A stretch of DNA of 64,000 nt, taken from contig UREK01000010.1 in assembly GCA_900546845.1 (NCBI GenBank), forward strand, positions 1 through 64,000, given 5' to 3'. Below are positions 51,480-59,386 of this stretch, piece after piece (position 1 is the stretch's first letter; the number at the start of each line of letters is the position of its first letter). The DNA comes from an uncultured Eubacteriales bacterium. Its GTDB lineage: Bacteria > Bacillota > Clostridia > Christensenellales > CAG-138. Made by a program: the position numbers and the translations under genes. The notes under the pieces were generated by a model. It made no database searches. It was not told the origin of the DNA and saw nothing but the letters and a program-made list of their open reading frames with translations.

Positions 51480-52855
51480 CGCACCGCCTCCTTTGCCGCG
51501 TTTACGATAACCGGGAAATCCGCTTCGAGCAGCGTGCGCACATGCAGCAAGTACCGCCCATGGTCGATCCTGCCGATGACGGGCGGCTCACCCAAGCGCA
51601 GCGCCGCCTCGAGCGCCTCCGCGCCCTTGCCTGCCGGGGTGAGCGCCACCGCGTATCCCGGCAGGAGCTGCATCGGCACGGAGCCGCCGCCCACCGGGTC
51701 TTCCGCCGGGACGGTCTCCGCCGCCACCCCCGCCGCATTCAGCATCGCGCAGAGCGTTTCCGCGCGGGCCTTGAGCGTTTCCGGGCCAGCCGCGAGCATG
51801 GCAAGTACCGGCACCTCCTTCGCCGCCGTGCCCGAAGCGTACAGCCGGAGCGTCGCCTCGAGCGCCGCGAGCGTCATCTTGTCCACGCGCATCGCGCGGG
51901 TAAGCGGATGGCGCTTGAGGACGTCGATGTATTCCCGTTTGCCGATGATCACACCCGCCTGCGGGCCGCCGAGCAGCTTATCCCCGGAGAAGGAGACCAC
52001 GTCCACCCCGGCGCGGATGGAATCCTGCACCGTAGGCTCGCCGCGGATGCCGAAGCGGTTCAGATCGCACAGGGAGCCGCTGCCGAGATCCTCGATCACC
52101 GGCAGGCCGTGGGCATGGCCAAGCGCGGCCATCTCCTCCCGGGAGACGGCTTCCGTGAAGCCGACGATGCGGTAATTGCTCGTGTGTACCTTCATGAGCG
52201 CCCGGGTCTCCGGGCCGATCGCCCGCTCGTAATCCCGCAGATGCGTCTTGTTCGTGGTGCCCACCTCCCGGAGGCGCGCGCCGCAGCTTTCCATGATCTC
52301 CGGCACGCGAAAGGAGCCGCCGATCTCCACCAGCTCCCCGCGGGAGGCGACGACCTCCCCGCCCGCCGCGAGCGCGGAAAGGATCAGGAGCACGGCCGCC
52401 GCATTATTGTTCACCACGAACGCGGCCTCCGCGCCGGTGAGCGCCGTCAAAAGCCCTTCTACATGGGAATAGCGCTCGCCGCGCCCGCCGGTCGGCACAT
52501 CGTATTCCAGCGTGGAATACCCGCGCGCCACCTCCGCCACAGCGGCAGCCGCCGCCTCCGCAAGGCAGGCGCGGCCAAGGTTCGTGTGCAGGGCGACGCC
52601 CGTGCCGTTGACGGCCCGGCGCAGGGAGGGCCGCTGCGTCCGCTTCAGCCGCGCAGCTGCCTCCGTGCAGAGCGCGGCTTCCTCCGGCAGCGCTTCGGCG
52701 CGGCCTTCCAGCACCGCCTGGCGCAACTCCGCAAGCACGGTGCGCACCGCATCCGCAAGTGCGCCGCGCGGCGCGTCCGGGCAAAGAGAAACCAAGGCGG
52801 GCGACCGAAGCAGGTCGTCCACCTTGGGAATTTCACGCAGCAATTGGTTATTCAT
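51476..52855 (-). CDS. selA: L-seryl-tRNA(Sec) selenium transferase
   Basis: A 459-residue PLP enzyme that converts Ser-tRNA(Sec) to Sec-tRNA(Sec) with selenophosphate. Signatures: RRAVNGTGVALHTNLGRA, the PLP lysine in SFSGDKLLGGPQAG and PVIEDLGSGSL. The start MNNQLLREIPKVDDLL at 52855 fits the family; an ATG 15 codons upstream lies in the leader. A TATAAT-like element (52905-52900, minus) precedes it, so an internal promoter is possible. Confidence 0.97.
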   Translation of the reverse strand: MNNQLLREIPKVDDLLRSPALVSLCPDAPRGALADAVRTVLAELRQAVLEGRAEALPEEAALCTEAAARLKRTQRPSLRRAVNGTGVALHTNLGRACLAEAAAAAVAEVARGYSTLEYDVPTGGRGERYSHVEGLLTALTGAEAAFVVNNNAAAVLLILSALAAGGEVVASRGELVEIGGSFRVPEIMESCGARLREVGTTNKTHLRDYERAIGPETRALMKVHTSNYRIVGFTEAVSREEMAALGHAHGLPVIEDLGSGSLCDLNRFGIRGEPTVQDSIRAGVDVVSFSGDKLLGGPQAGVIIGKREYIDVLKRHPLTRAMRVDKMTLAALEATLRLYASGTAAKEVPVLAMLAAGPETLKARAETLCAMLNAAGVAAETVPAEDPVGGGSVPMQLLPGYAVALTPAGKGAEALEAALRLGEPPVIGRIDHGRYLLHVRTLLEADFPVIVNAAKEAVR

Positions 52856-52934
52856 CTGTCGCACGCTCCATTTCGCTCGATCGCTGTATCGTTGTTCCAA
52901 TTATAACAGCAATTCCGCGATTGGGGAAGCGCGC

Positions 52935-53177
52935 TCATTCGTTTTCAAGTATAAGCTCGTATCGTTCGTCCGCCTCAATGCAGTACACACGTTCCACATC
53001 CTCGTCCATCGCGTCCAGCATGGGCGTATCCGCTTCATAGCGCACGCAGGTGCCGCAGGAGGAACTCAGCACGCGCGGCACAGGCGCCATCTGCGCGCGT
53101 ACACCCGCAGAGCCGAGCGCGCGGCTCGTCATGAGCGCCGCAAGGTGCGTATGGAACGTTGCGATATATTTCGCCAT
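52935..53177 (-). CDS. DUF3343 putative selenium/sulphur carrier protein
   Basis: An 80-residue protein of the DUF3343 family. A CGTC pair in PRVLSSSCGTCVRY near residue 42 could carry selenium or sulphur. Members recur next to selenium genes. Here it follows the TusA-like gene by one base and precedes selA by about 80, within the yedE operon. The proposed carrier role is inferred from context. Confidence 0.85.
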   Translation of the reverse strand: MAKYIATFHTHLAALMTSRALGSAGVRAQMAPVPRVLSSSCGTCVRYEADTPMLDAMDEDVERVYCIEADERYELILENE

Positions 53178-53178
53178 T

Positions 53179-53382
53179 TTACTTCCGAAGCGTCAGATGG
53201 AACTCCGCACCTTCCTGCTCCACGGAGACCTGGTAGCCCATGTGCGTGCCAAAGCGCGTCACATTCTCCACGGCGCAGCGGTCATCCACGAGCACCACGA
53301 GCTCTGCAGGCGCGTTCTTCTTCACTTCCTTCTGCACCATCGCCACCGGCATGGGGCAGGAAAATCCTCTCGCGTCGATCAT
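53179..53382 (-). CDS. TusA/SirA-like sulphur or selenium carrier
   Basis: A 67-residue protein with the TusA signature DARGFSCPMPVAMVQKE; Cys9 in the CPxP motif carries a persulphide or perselenide. In selenium loci the equivalent domain is the N-terminal half of YedF; here it stands alone. The DUF3343 gene follows directly and yedE precedes it by 34 bases. AAGGAT precedes the start. Confidence 0.9.
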   Translation of the reverse strand: MIDARGFSCPMPVAMVQKEVKKNAPAELVVLVDDRCAVENVTRFGTHMGYQVSVEQEGAEFHLTLRK

Positions 53383-53416
53383 CGTTCCGATCCTTTCCGG
53401 CTGAAAAGCCCGTCTC

Positions 53417-54514
53417 TTATTTTGCCGTTTTTTCCTTCTTCGGCATGTTCAAAAGGGAGATCGCTACGAGCACCACGATGCCAAGGAGCACCGCGACCTT
53501 GCCCGCAGTGGAAATCCCGCCTACCACGAGCTCGCCCGCTTCGCTGAGGGAATCCGGGTTGCCCGCAAGGCCAAAGTTGTGCGCGAACGCCGCGCCCACG
53601 ATCATGCCGAGCACCGCCACGGCGGAATCGCCGTTGCCTTCGCCCGCGAGGATCAGCTGCCGCAGCGGGCAGCCGCCCAGGAGCACCGAGCCCCAGCCCA
53701 CAAGCACCATGCCGAGCGCATTCCAAAGATGGCTGCTGTGCGCGACGGGCTGGAGGTCAAAGCCGAGCTTGAACTTGCTCAGCGCCAAGTTGCCGATGAG
53801 CACGACCACAAAGATCGCAACGAAGCCGTAAAGCAGTTTGAAATCCTGAAGCATGACGCTGTCCCGGATGCCGCCGACCATGCAGAGGCGGGAGCGCTGC
53901 GCCAGCGCGCCTACGACAAGCGCGATCGCAAGGGCGATGAAGAAGGGAGCGCGCATGGAACCAGGGCCGGCCTCGCTCAGTTTGAAGAGCGTCGGTGCGG
54001 CGAGGAACAGCACGAGCAAGCCCACCATCAGAGCCGGCAGGACGCCGCCTTCCGGCGCGCCGAGCGTATAGTTGCGGCGGAGCGAGAAGCCACGCTTGAG
54101 GAACTGCACGCCGATGAGGATGCCGATCACAAAGCCAAGAAGGCCGACAAGCGCATTGAGGTCGCCGCCGCCGAGGCGGATGACCATGCGCAGCGGGCAG
54201 CCGAGGAACGCAAGCGCGCCGATCATCACGAACGCGCCGATCACAAAGCGCGTCGCCGGGGAGGAGCCTGCCTTCGCGCGGAACTCACCCTTTGCAAGCG
54301 CCATAATAAACGCGCCGAGCACGAGGCCGATGATCTCCGGCCGGATGTATTGCACCTTCGCCGCGCTGTGCAGCCCGACGCCGCCCGCGATGTCCCTCAA
54401 AAAGCATGCGATGCAGAAGCCCATGTTCGCAGGGTTGCCCAGGAGCGTCAGCACGACCGCCGCAACGCCCACGATGGCGCCCGCGATCACCACGATCCAA
54501 TTTACCTTTTTCAT
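53417..54514 (-). CDS. yedE: YedE-family putative selenium transporter
   Basis: A 365-residue membrane protein with two YeeE/YedE repeats; each has a conserved Cys in a GCPLR motif (LGCPLRMVIRLGGGD near 105, GGCPLRQLILAGEGN near 270) and there is an early GFCIACFLRDIAGG. YeeE relatives import thiosulphate; members beside TusA and selA/selD are thought to import selenium compounds. GGGGAG precedes ATG 54514. The gene leads the operon that ends with selB and tRNA-Sec. Confidence 0.92.
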   Translation of the reverse strand: MKKVNWIVVIAGAIVGVAAVVLTLLGNPANMGFCIACFLRDIAGGVGLHSAAKVQYIRPEIIGLVLGAFIMALAKGEFRAKAGSSPATRFVIGAFVMIGALAFLGCPLRMVIRLGGGDLNALVGLLGFVIGILIGVQFLKRGFSLRRNYTLGAPEGGVLPALMVGLLVLFLAAPTLFKLSEAGPGSMRAPFFIALAIALVVGALAQRSRLCMVGGIRDSVMLQDFKLLYGFVAIFVVVLIGNLALSKFKLGFDLQPVAHSSHLWNALGMVLVGWGSVLLGGCPLRQLILAGEGNGDSAVAVLGMIVGAAFAHNFGLAGNPDSLSEAGELVVGGISTAGKVAVLLGIVVLVAISLLNMPKKEKTAK

Positions 54515-54574
54515 TTTGGTTTCTCCCCCCATAATTCCTTGAACTTTTCCGCGCTATACGCGGTTTCAATCGGA

Positions 54575-54604
54575 ATTATAGGGTATCCGCCGTAAAATAG
54601 CGAA
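54575..54604 (-). promoter_or_regulatory. Probable yedE promoter
   Basis: Minus strand TTCGCT (54604-54599), 18-base spacer, perfect TATAAT (54580-54575). The poor -35 fits a promoter that needs an activator. Confidence 0.6.
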
Positions 54605-54633
54605 TTCCGCTTTTCAATATTCTCCAAATTTTC

Positions 54634-54648
54634 ATCGAAAAAACCGAT
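54634..54648. promoter_or_regulatory. Candidate LysR operator upstream of yedE
   Basis: The palindrome ATCG-AAAAAAC-CGAT, about 30 bases upstream of the -35. The same ATCG-N7-CGAT pattern occurs before the desulfurase gene and before selD. Confidence 0.65.
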
Positions 54649-54699
54649 GATATGATGGTTGAAAGCAAGGCCGGAGCCGTCCCTGCAACGCTTTCAGCG

Positions 54700-54985
54700 G
54701 TGGCTGCGAGGATACAGCAATCCTCAGTCACGGCTTGCGCCATTTATTGCGACAGTTCGCAAAGGCCGCGCGAATAAGGACAATCCTCAGTCCGCTTCGC
54801 GGACAGCTCCTTTGCCAAAGGAGCCTTTTGATCAATGCGCTTCCCTGCGCTATCCGAATACGAAATCCGTTGGAGTCCACCACCCCCAAACGCCCCTTTT
54901 TAAAAGGGGGGGCACGGCGCAAGCCGTGACGGGGGATTGCCGTATTCCAGCGCGCAAGCGCTAACGGGGGATTGCCTTGCTAAGT
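54700..54985. repeat. REP-like palindromic repeat cluster, copy 2
   Basis: Between lysR and yedE. It repeats the elements of the cluster at 20025-20385: caatcctcagtc, gcttcgcggac, agctcctttgccaaaggagc, then inverted units with cgcccctttttaaaaggggg and gccgtgacgggggattgcc. No gene is visible in this stretch. Confidence 0.75.
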
Positions 54986-55025
54986 CTGCCGTAGGGTTGC
55001 CTTGTCAAAATGCCGTCTTATAAAT

Positions 55026-55937
55026 TCAAACCAGCTTCGGCGTTTCCGCCCGGACATAGCGCACGAAGCGCTGCTCCAGCAGCGTGAGCGCTGCGTCCTT
55101 GCGCCAGGCGATGCAGATGTCCCGGTGCGCGCCTTCCGGCTCAAAATCAAAGGCAAGGAGCCTCCCCGCGGCAAGTTCCTCCTGAACAGCCAGGCTGGAG
55201 ATGACGGACACGCCCATGCCCTGCGAGACGCTGGCCTTAATGGCCTCCGGGTTATCCATGCGGGCGACGACGCGCAGCGTCTCCGGCAGGATATTGTGGC
55301 CGCGGAAGTATTCCTCCACGGCCCTCTGCGTGCCGGAGCTTTCCTCCCGGGCGATCATCGGCTCCTCAAGCAGCGCAAAACCATCCTCCCCCTGGCGGCG
55401 GAGTTTCTGAAAGCGCGCGTTGTTCGCCGCAATGAGGACGAGCCTGTCCTGCGCGATCGGGTAGCAAGCGAAGCGCCGCGCGGGCAAAGCCGCGCCGAGG
55501 AGCCCGATGCGCACCTCCCCCTGTTCGAGCAGGACGCGCACCTCCTCGCTGTCCCCGCGCCGCAGCAAGAAGGAAACGCCGGGGTGCTGCTGCAAAAATC
55601 CGGCCATCAGGCGCGGCAGCAGCGATTGCGCCGGGACGGTGGAGGTGCCGATGCGCAGCGCATCACCCCCCACGCTTTCCCTAAGCTCCTGCAGCGCTTC
55701 GCAGCGGCTCAGGATGTCCTTCGCGGCAGTATACGCCCGTTTGCCCTCGTCCGTAAGCGCGAACTTTTTGCGTGCGCCGCGCAGGATCAGCTGCGCGCCA
55801 AGCGCCTGCTCGAGCGCCTGAATGTGCATGCTCACGGTGGATTGCGTCAGGTGCAGCCGCTCGGCCGCGCGCGTGAAGCTGCCGTATTCCGCCGCAGCCA
55901 CAAAGGTCTCAAGCTGCCGCAAACTGATGTCCAACAT
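55026..55937 (-). CDS. LysR-family regulator of selenium metabolism
   Basis: A 303-residue LysR protein: N-terminal helix-turn-helix (RQLETFVAAAEYGSFTRAAE, then LTQSTVSMHIQALE) and a substrate-binding-like effector domain. LysR proteins at such loci form a recognised family associated with selenium metabolism. It is encoded divergently from the desulfurase gene, beside yedE and selD, and an ATCG-N7-CGAT palindrome lies in the shared intergenic region. It probably senses a selenium-derived ligand; this is inference. Confidence 0.9.
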   Translation of the reverse strand: MLDISLRQLETFVAAAEYGSFTRAAERLHLTQSTVSMHIQALEQALGAQLILRGARKKFALTDEGKRAYTAAKDILSRCEALQELRESVGGDALRIGTSTVPAQSLLPRLMAGFLQQHPGVSFLLRRGDSEEVRVLLEQGEVRIGLLGAALPARRFACYPIAQDRLVLIAANNARFQKLRRQGEDGFALLEEPMIAREESSGTQRAVEEYFRGHNILPETLRVVARMDNPEAIKASVSQGMGVSVISSLAVQEELAAGRLLAFDFEPEGAHRDICIAWRKDAALTLLEQRFVRYVRAETPKLV

Positions 55938-55995
55938 GTTCTTTCTCCTTCGTCTCTACAGTGGCATTCCCCTGCCAGAAGGGCTGTGGAACAAA

Positions 55996-56010
55996 ATCGC
56001 AAATATCGAT
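55996..56010. promoter_or_regulatory. Candidate LysR operator in the lysR/desulfurase gap
   Basis: ATCG-CAAATAT-CGAT, which also fits the LysR box T-N11-A. It ends directly before the -35 of the desulfurase promoter and lies 59 bases upstream of the lysR start. Confidence 0.7.
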
Positions 56011-56039
56011 GTGACATTTCGCGCCCAGTGTGCTATGCT
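56011..56039 (+). promoter_or_regulatory. Promoter of the cysteine desulfurase-like gene
   Basis: GTGACA (56011-56016), 17-base spacer, TATGCT (56034-56039), 30 bases before the start codon. Confidence 0.65.
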
Positions 56040-56069
56040 CTTCCTGTCTAAACAAAAAGGAGCATACCG

Positions 56070-57218
56070 ATGCGCACGATCTATCTTGACAACGCCGCGA
56101 CTTCGTTCCCAAAACCCGCCGGCGTCAGCGACCGCATGAAGGAATACCTCGATTCCGTGGGCGCAAACATCAACCGTTCCGTCTATGGCGCCGCACAGGA
56201 TGCGGGGCTCGTGGCCCTGCGCCTGCGGGAACGCCTCGCGCGGCTTTTCGCCTTCCCGGAAAAGCCGACCCACGTGATCCTCACCCCCGGCGCGACCGCG
56301 GGGCTCAACTTCATCATAAAGGGGTATCTGCGCCCCGGGGACCACTGCATCGTGAGCGCGATGGAGCACAATGCCGTGATGCGCCCGCTTTTGCAGCTCT
56401 CCGGCGTGGCGTTCGACCGCATCCCCTGCGACGCGGCGGGCCGTTTCGACCCGGCGGCTATCCTGCCGCTCATCCGCCCAAACACGCGCCTCTGCCTCAT
56501 CGCCCACGCTTCCAACGTGTGCGGTACGGTACAGGACGCTGCGGCCGTGGGGGAGATCTGCGCGGCGCACGGCGTCGCCTTCGCGCTCGATGCGGCGCAG
56601 ACCGCCGGGCATATCCCCATCGACTTTGCAAAGCTGCGCCTGAGCGCGCTCTGCGCGCCCGGGCATAAGGGGCTTCTCGGCCCTTCCGGCATCGGCGTGC
56701 TGCTTGTGCGGGATGATTTCGCCCATTCGCTTACGCCGCTCCTCGCGGGCGGCACGGGGAGCGCTTCGGACAGCGAATACCTGCCGGATTACCTGCCGGA
56801 CCGCTTTGAATCCGGCACGGCGAACCTGCCCGGCATCTATGGCTTGGAGCAGGCGATCCGCTTTATAGAAGAAACGGGAATCGACGCGCTGCGCGCCCAC
56901 GAGCTCCGGCTGACCGCGCGCTTCCTCGATGGGCTCGCCGGCATCCCGAATATCCGTCTTTGCGGCACAGGGGAACTTTCCCGCCGCGTGGGCGTGATCT
57001 CAGTGGATTTCTTGAAGTGCGACAACGCGGAAGCCGCCTTCCGGCTGGAGAGCGAGTTCGGCGTCCTCACCCGCTGCGGGCTCCACTGCGCGCCCTCCGC
57101 GCATAAGACGCTCGGCACCTTCCCGCAGGGCACCGTGCGCTTCTCGCTGGGCTTTGCGAACACGGAGGATGATGTGGATGCCGCGCTTTCCGCCATCCGC
57201 GCCGTCAGCGCAGGATGA
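56070..57218 (+). CDS. Cysteine desulfurase / selenocysteine lyase-like enzyme
   Basis: A 382-residue class V PLP aminotransferase-fold protein. It begins IYLDNAATSFPKP; PLP-binding Lys lies in CAPGHKGLLGPSGIG near 213, and the catalytic Cys region is TRCGLHCAPSAH near 345. It can free sulphur from cysteine or selenium from selenocysteine. The position between the LysR regulator and selD suggests delivery of selenium to SelD. It ends with a 14-base tail-to-tail overlap with selD. AAAGGAG precedes the ATG. Confidence 0.9.
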   Translation: MRTIYLDNAATSFPKPAGVSDRMKEYLDSVGANINRSVYGAAQDAGLVALRLRERLARLFAFPEKPTHVILTPGATAGLNFIIKGYLRPGDHCIVSAMEHNAVMRPLLQLSGVAFDRIPCDAAGRFDPAAILPLIRPNTRLCLIAHASNVCGTVQDAAAVGEICAAHGVAFALDAAQTAGHIPIDFAKLRLSALCAPGHKGLLGPSGIGVLLVRDDFAHSLTPLLAGGTGSASDSEYLPDYLPDRFESGTANLPGIYGLEQAIRFIEETGIDALRAHELRLTARFLDGLAGIPNIRLCGTGELSRRVGVISVDFLKCDNAEAAFRLESEFGVLTRCGLHCAPSAHKTLGTFPQGTVRFSLGFANTEDDVDAALSAIRAVSAG

Positions 57219-58245
57219 TCCGCTTCCCGCCCTCGTATTTTGCGACCGTTCCGATGCGCTGCGCGCTCGGGACGGTTTTTTTCAGCTCTTCATACAGCGC
57301 GTCCGCGTCCGCCGCGGCAACGGCGATCAGGAGGCCGCCCGCCGTCTGCGGGTCATAAAGGACGTCCTGCTTGGCAAGCTCCGTCTCCCCCGCGTCCACA
57401 CCCATTTCCGCGAACGTGCGGTTGCGGTACATGCCCGCGGGCAGAAAGCCCATGCGTGCAAGCTCCAGCGCTTCGGGGATAACGTCCACCGCGTCCACAT
57501 GGAGGGTGATCGTCACGTCGCTGCCGGCGGCCATCTCATATGCGTGGCCCAGGAGACCGAAGCCCGTCACGTCCGTGCAGGCATGCACATCGTATTTTAT
57601 CATCGCGTCCCGCGCAGCCTTGTTGAGCGTGGTCATCATGCGGTACATGAGCGCCTCGCTTTCTTCCGAAAGCATGTCCGCCTTTGCGGCGGTTGAAAGC
57701 ACGCCGATGCCGATGGGCTTGGTCAAAAGCAGCACGTCCCCCGGCTTTGCGCCGGAGTTGGTGAGCACCTTGTCCGGATGCACGAAGCCCGTTACGGCAA
57801 GGCCGTATTTCGGCTCGTCATCGTGAATGCTGTGGCCGCCCGTGATGAGCGCGCCTGCCTCATAGACCTTATCATAGCCGCCGCGCAAAAGCGCATGCAC
57901 CGCATCCATGGGCATGGATTCCGGGATGGCCATGATGTTGAGGCAGAGCTTCGGCTCGCCGCCCATGGCGTAAACGTCAGAAAGGGCGTTCGTGGCGGCG
58001 ATCTGCCCGAACAGGTACGGATCATCCGCGATCGGCGGGAAGAAATCCACCGTCTGCACCAGCGCCAGTTCGTCGCTGATCTTGTAAACCGAGGCGTCGT
58101 CGCTCTTGTCGAAGCCAACGATCAGATTCGGGTCATGGTGCACCCGGATCCCCTCCAGCAGCTGCGCGAGCACGCCCGCGCCGACCTTCGCGCCGCAGCC
58201 GGCGCATTTTGCAAGCTTTGTGAGCTTGATGTCCTTCGCTTCCAT
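57205..58245 (-). CDS. selD: Selenophosphate synthetase (Cys form)
   Basis: A 346-residue enzyme that makes selenophosphate from selenide and ATP. The active-site motif CAGCGAKVG near residue 17 has Cys where some SelD proteins have selenocysteine. Other landmarks: DDASVYKI, TDVTGFGLLGHAYEM and DPQTAGGLL. Start at 58245 follows AAGGAG; an ATG fifteen codons upstream is less likely. It lies on the opposite strand to the desulfurase gene. Confidence 0.96.
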   Translation of the reverse strand: MEAKDIKLTKLAKCAGCGAKVGAGVLAQLLEGIRVHHDPNLIVGFDKSDDASVYKISDELALVQTVDFFPPIADDPYLFGQIAATNALSDVYAMGGEPKLCLNIMAIPESMPMDAVHALLRGGYDKVYEAGALITGGHSIHDDEPKYGLAVTGFVHPDKVLTNSGAKPGDVLLLTKPIGIGVLSTAAKADMLSEESEALMYRMMTTLNKAARDAMIKYDVHACTDVTGFGLLGHAYEMAAGSDVTITLHVDAVDVIPEALELARMGFLPAGMYRNRTFAEMGVDAGETELAKQDVLYDPQTAGGLLIAVAAADADALYEELKKTVPSAQRIGTVAKYEGGKRIILR

Positions 58246-58298
58246 CGCAACCTTCTCCTTTTTCCGCGCCGGCGCCAAACCGCCCGTCACGCAAGGCT

Positions 58299-58327
58299 AT
58301 TGTCTCAAATCCAGGGCCGGATTGCAA
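58299..58327 (-). promoter_or_regulatory. Possible selD promoter
   Basis: Minus strand TTGCAA (58327-58322), 17-base spacer, GACAAT (58304-58299), 54 bases before the selD start. Confidence 0.5.
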
Positions 58328-58367
58328 CCGCGCGCCGCATCATTTTTGTGCGCCGGACGCTATTTTT

Positions 58368-58382
58368 ATCGAAAAAAACGAT
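58368..58382. promoter_or_regulatory. Candidate LysR operator upstream of selD
   Basis: ATCG-AAAAAAA-CGAT, nearly identical to the site upstream of yedE. It lies 41 bases upstream of the proposed -35. Confidence 0.65.
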
Positions 58383-58391
58383 GAAATGCGC

Positions 58392-58653
58392 TCGCGGCGG
58401 GAAGCGATTGCTCCCGCCGCCGTGCCAGCTTGTCGAAAAAGTCTCTCTAGGATTGTCAAGGGCCGCAGCCCTTGACTTTCAATCGCGAGCAGCGACCTGT
58501 GCGGTGCGAGCGAAAAGCCTTGCGCCGCAAGGCTTTCTTTACACGGAGCGCTGGCCGCGCCATCGGCGCAAGCGCGATGTGCAATCCTCGATCAAGTGGC
58601 ATCCGCCACTTGATCGACAGCCTATCGCGGCGGGAAGCGATTGCTCCCGCCGC
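58392..58653. repeat. 29-bp direct repeats flanking copy D
   Basis: The 29-base sequence starting TCGCGGCGGGAAGCG and ending CTCCCGCCGC occurs at 58392-58420 and again at 58625-58653, on each side of the MITE-like copy. Each is itself a hairpin (GCGGCGGGA/TCCCGCCGC). Confidence 0.85.
58432..58621 (+). repeat. MITE-like ~190-bp repeat, copy D
   Basis: Same orientation and closest in sequence to copy A. Terminal stem CGATCAAGTGGC/GCCACTTGATCG. It lies between selD and the end of the pyr operon and has no coding capacity. Confidence 0.8.
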
Positions 58654-58685
58654 GCTTTGTCTATATGCCAAATATTGACGTTTTC

Positions 58686-59372
58686 CTACCGCGCGACGCA
58701 GTATTCCGCCATATATGCCTCCATGCGTGCGCGCATCGCGCTGTCGATGAGGACGCGGCCGTCGATCTCCTTGTTGTAAAGCGTCTCGAGGATGTCCCGC
58801 ACCGTTACAAGCGGGAACGTGCGGATGCCAAAGTCCCGCTCGATCTCCTCGATGGCGGTCAGCGCGCCCTGGCCGCGCTCCATGCGGTCCACGGAGATGA
58901 TGAGGCCCGGCACTTCCACCTTGGCCGCGGCCTGCAAAACAGGCAGCGTTTCACGCACGGCCGTCCCGGCGGTGATCACGTCCTCAATGATGAGGAGCTT
59001 GTCCCCATCCGCCGGCTTGTAGCCCACCATGGAGCCGCCCTCGCCGTGATCCTTGGCTTCCTTGCGGTTGAAACAGTAATTCACATCCCGGCCCATGCGG
59101 GCGAGCGCCGCCGCTGTGGAGACAGCGAGGGGGATACCCTTATACGCCGGGCCGAAGAGCGCCGCAACGTCCCCGGGCAGCTCGCCCGACGCCGTATGCG
59201 CCTCGATGCAGGCCGCGTAGAACTCGCCGAGCCGGGCGATCTGCGCGCCGGTCTTATAGTTGCCCGTGTTGATAAAATACGGCGTTTTGCGGCCGCTCTT
59301 GGTGGTGAAATCGCCAAAGGTCAGCACGCCCGCGCGCGCCATGAAGGCGATGAATTCCGCTTTGTAGCTCAT
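58686..59372 (-). CDS. pyrE: Orotate phosphoribosyltransferase
   Basis: A 228-residue enzyme that joins orotate to PRPP to give OMP. The PRPP-binding motif is LLIIEDVITAGTA near 128-140, with the flexible loop FNRKEAKDHGEGG before it. It is the last gene of the pyr operon, 14 bases after pyrD. Confidence 0.97.
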   Translation of the reverse strand: MSYKAEFIAFMARAGVLTFGDFTTKSGRKTPYFINTGNYKTGAQIARLGEFYAACIEAHTASGELPGDVAALFGPAYKGIPLAVSTAAALARMGRDVNYCFNRKEAKDHGEGGSMVGYKPADGDKLLIIEDVITAGTAVRETLPVLQAAAKVEVPGLIISVDRMERGQGALTAIEEIERDFGIRTFPLVTVRDILETLYNKEIDGRVLIDSAMRARMEAYMAEYCVAR

Positions 59373-59386
59373 GGGTTTCCTCCTTC

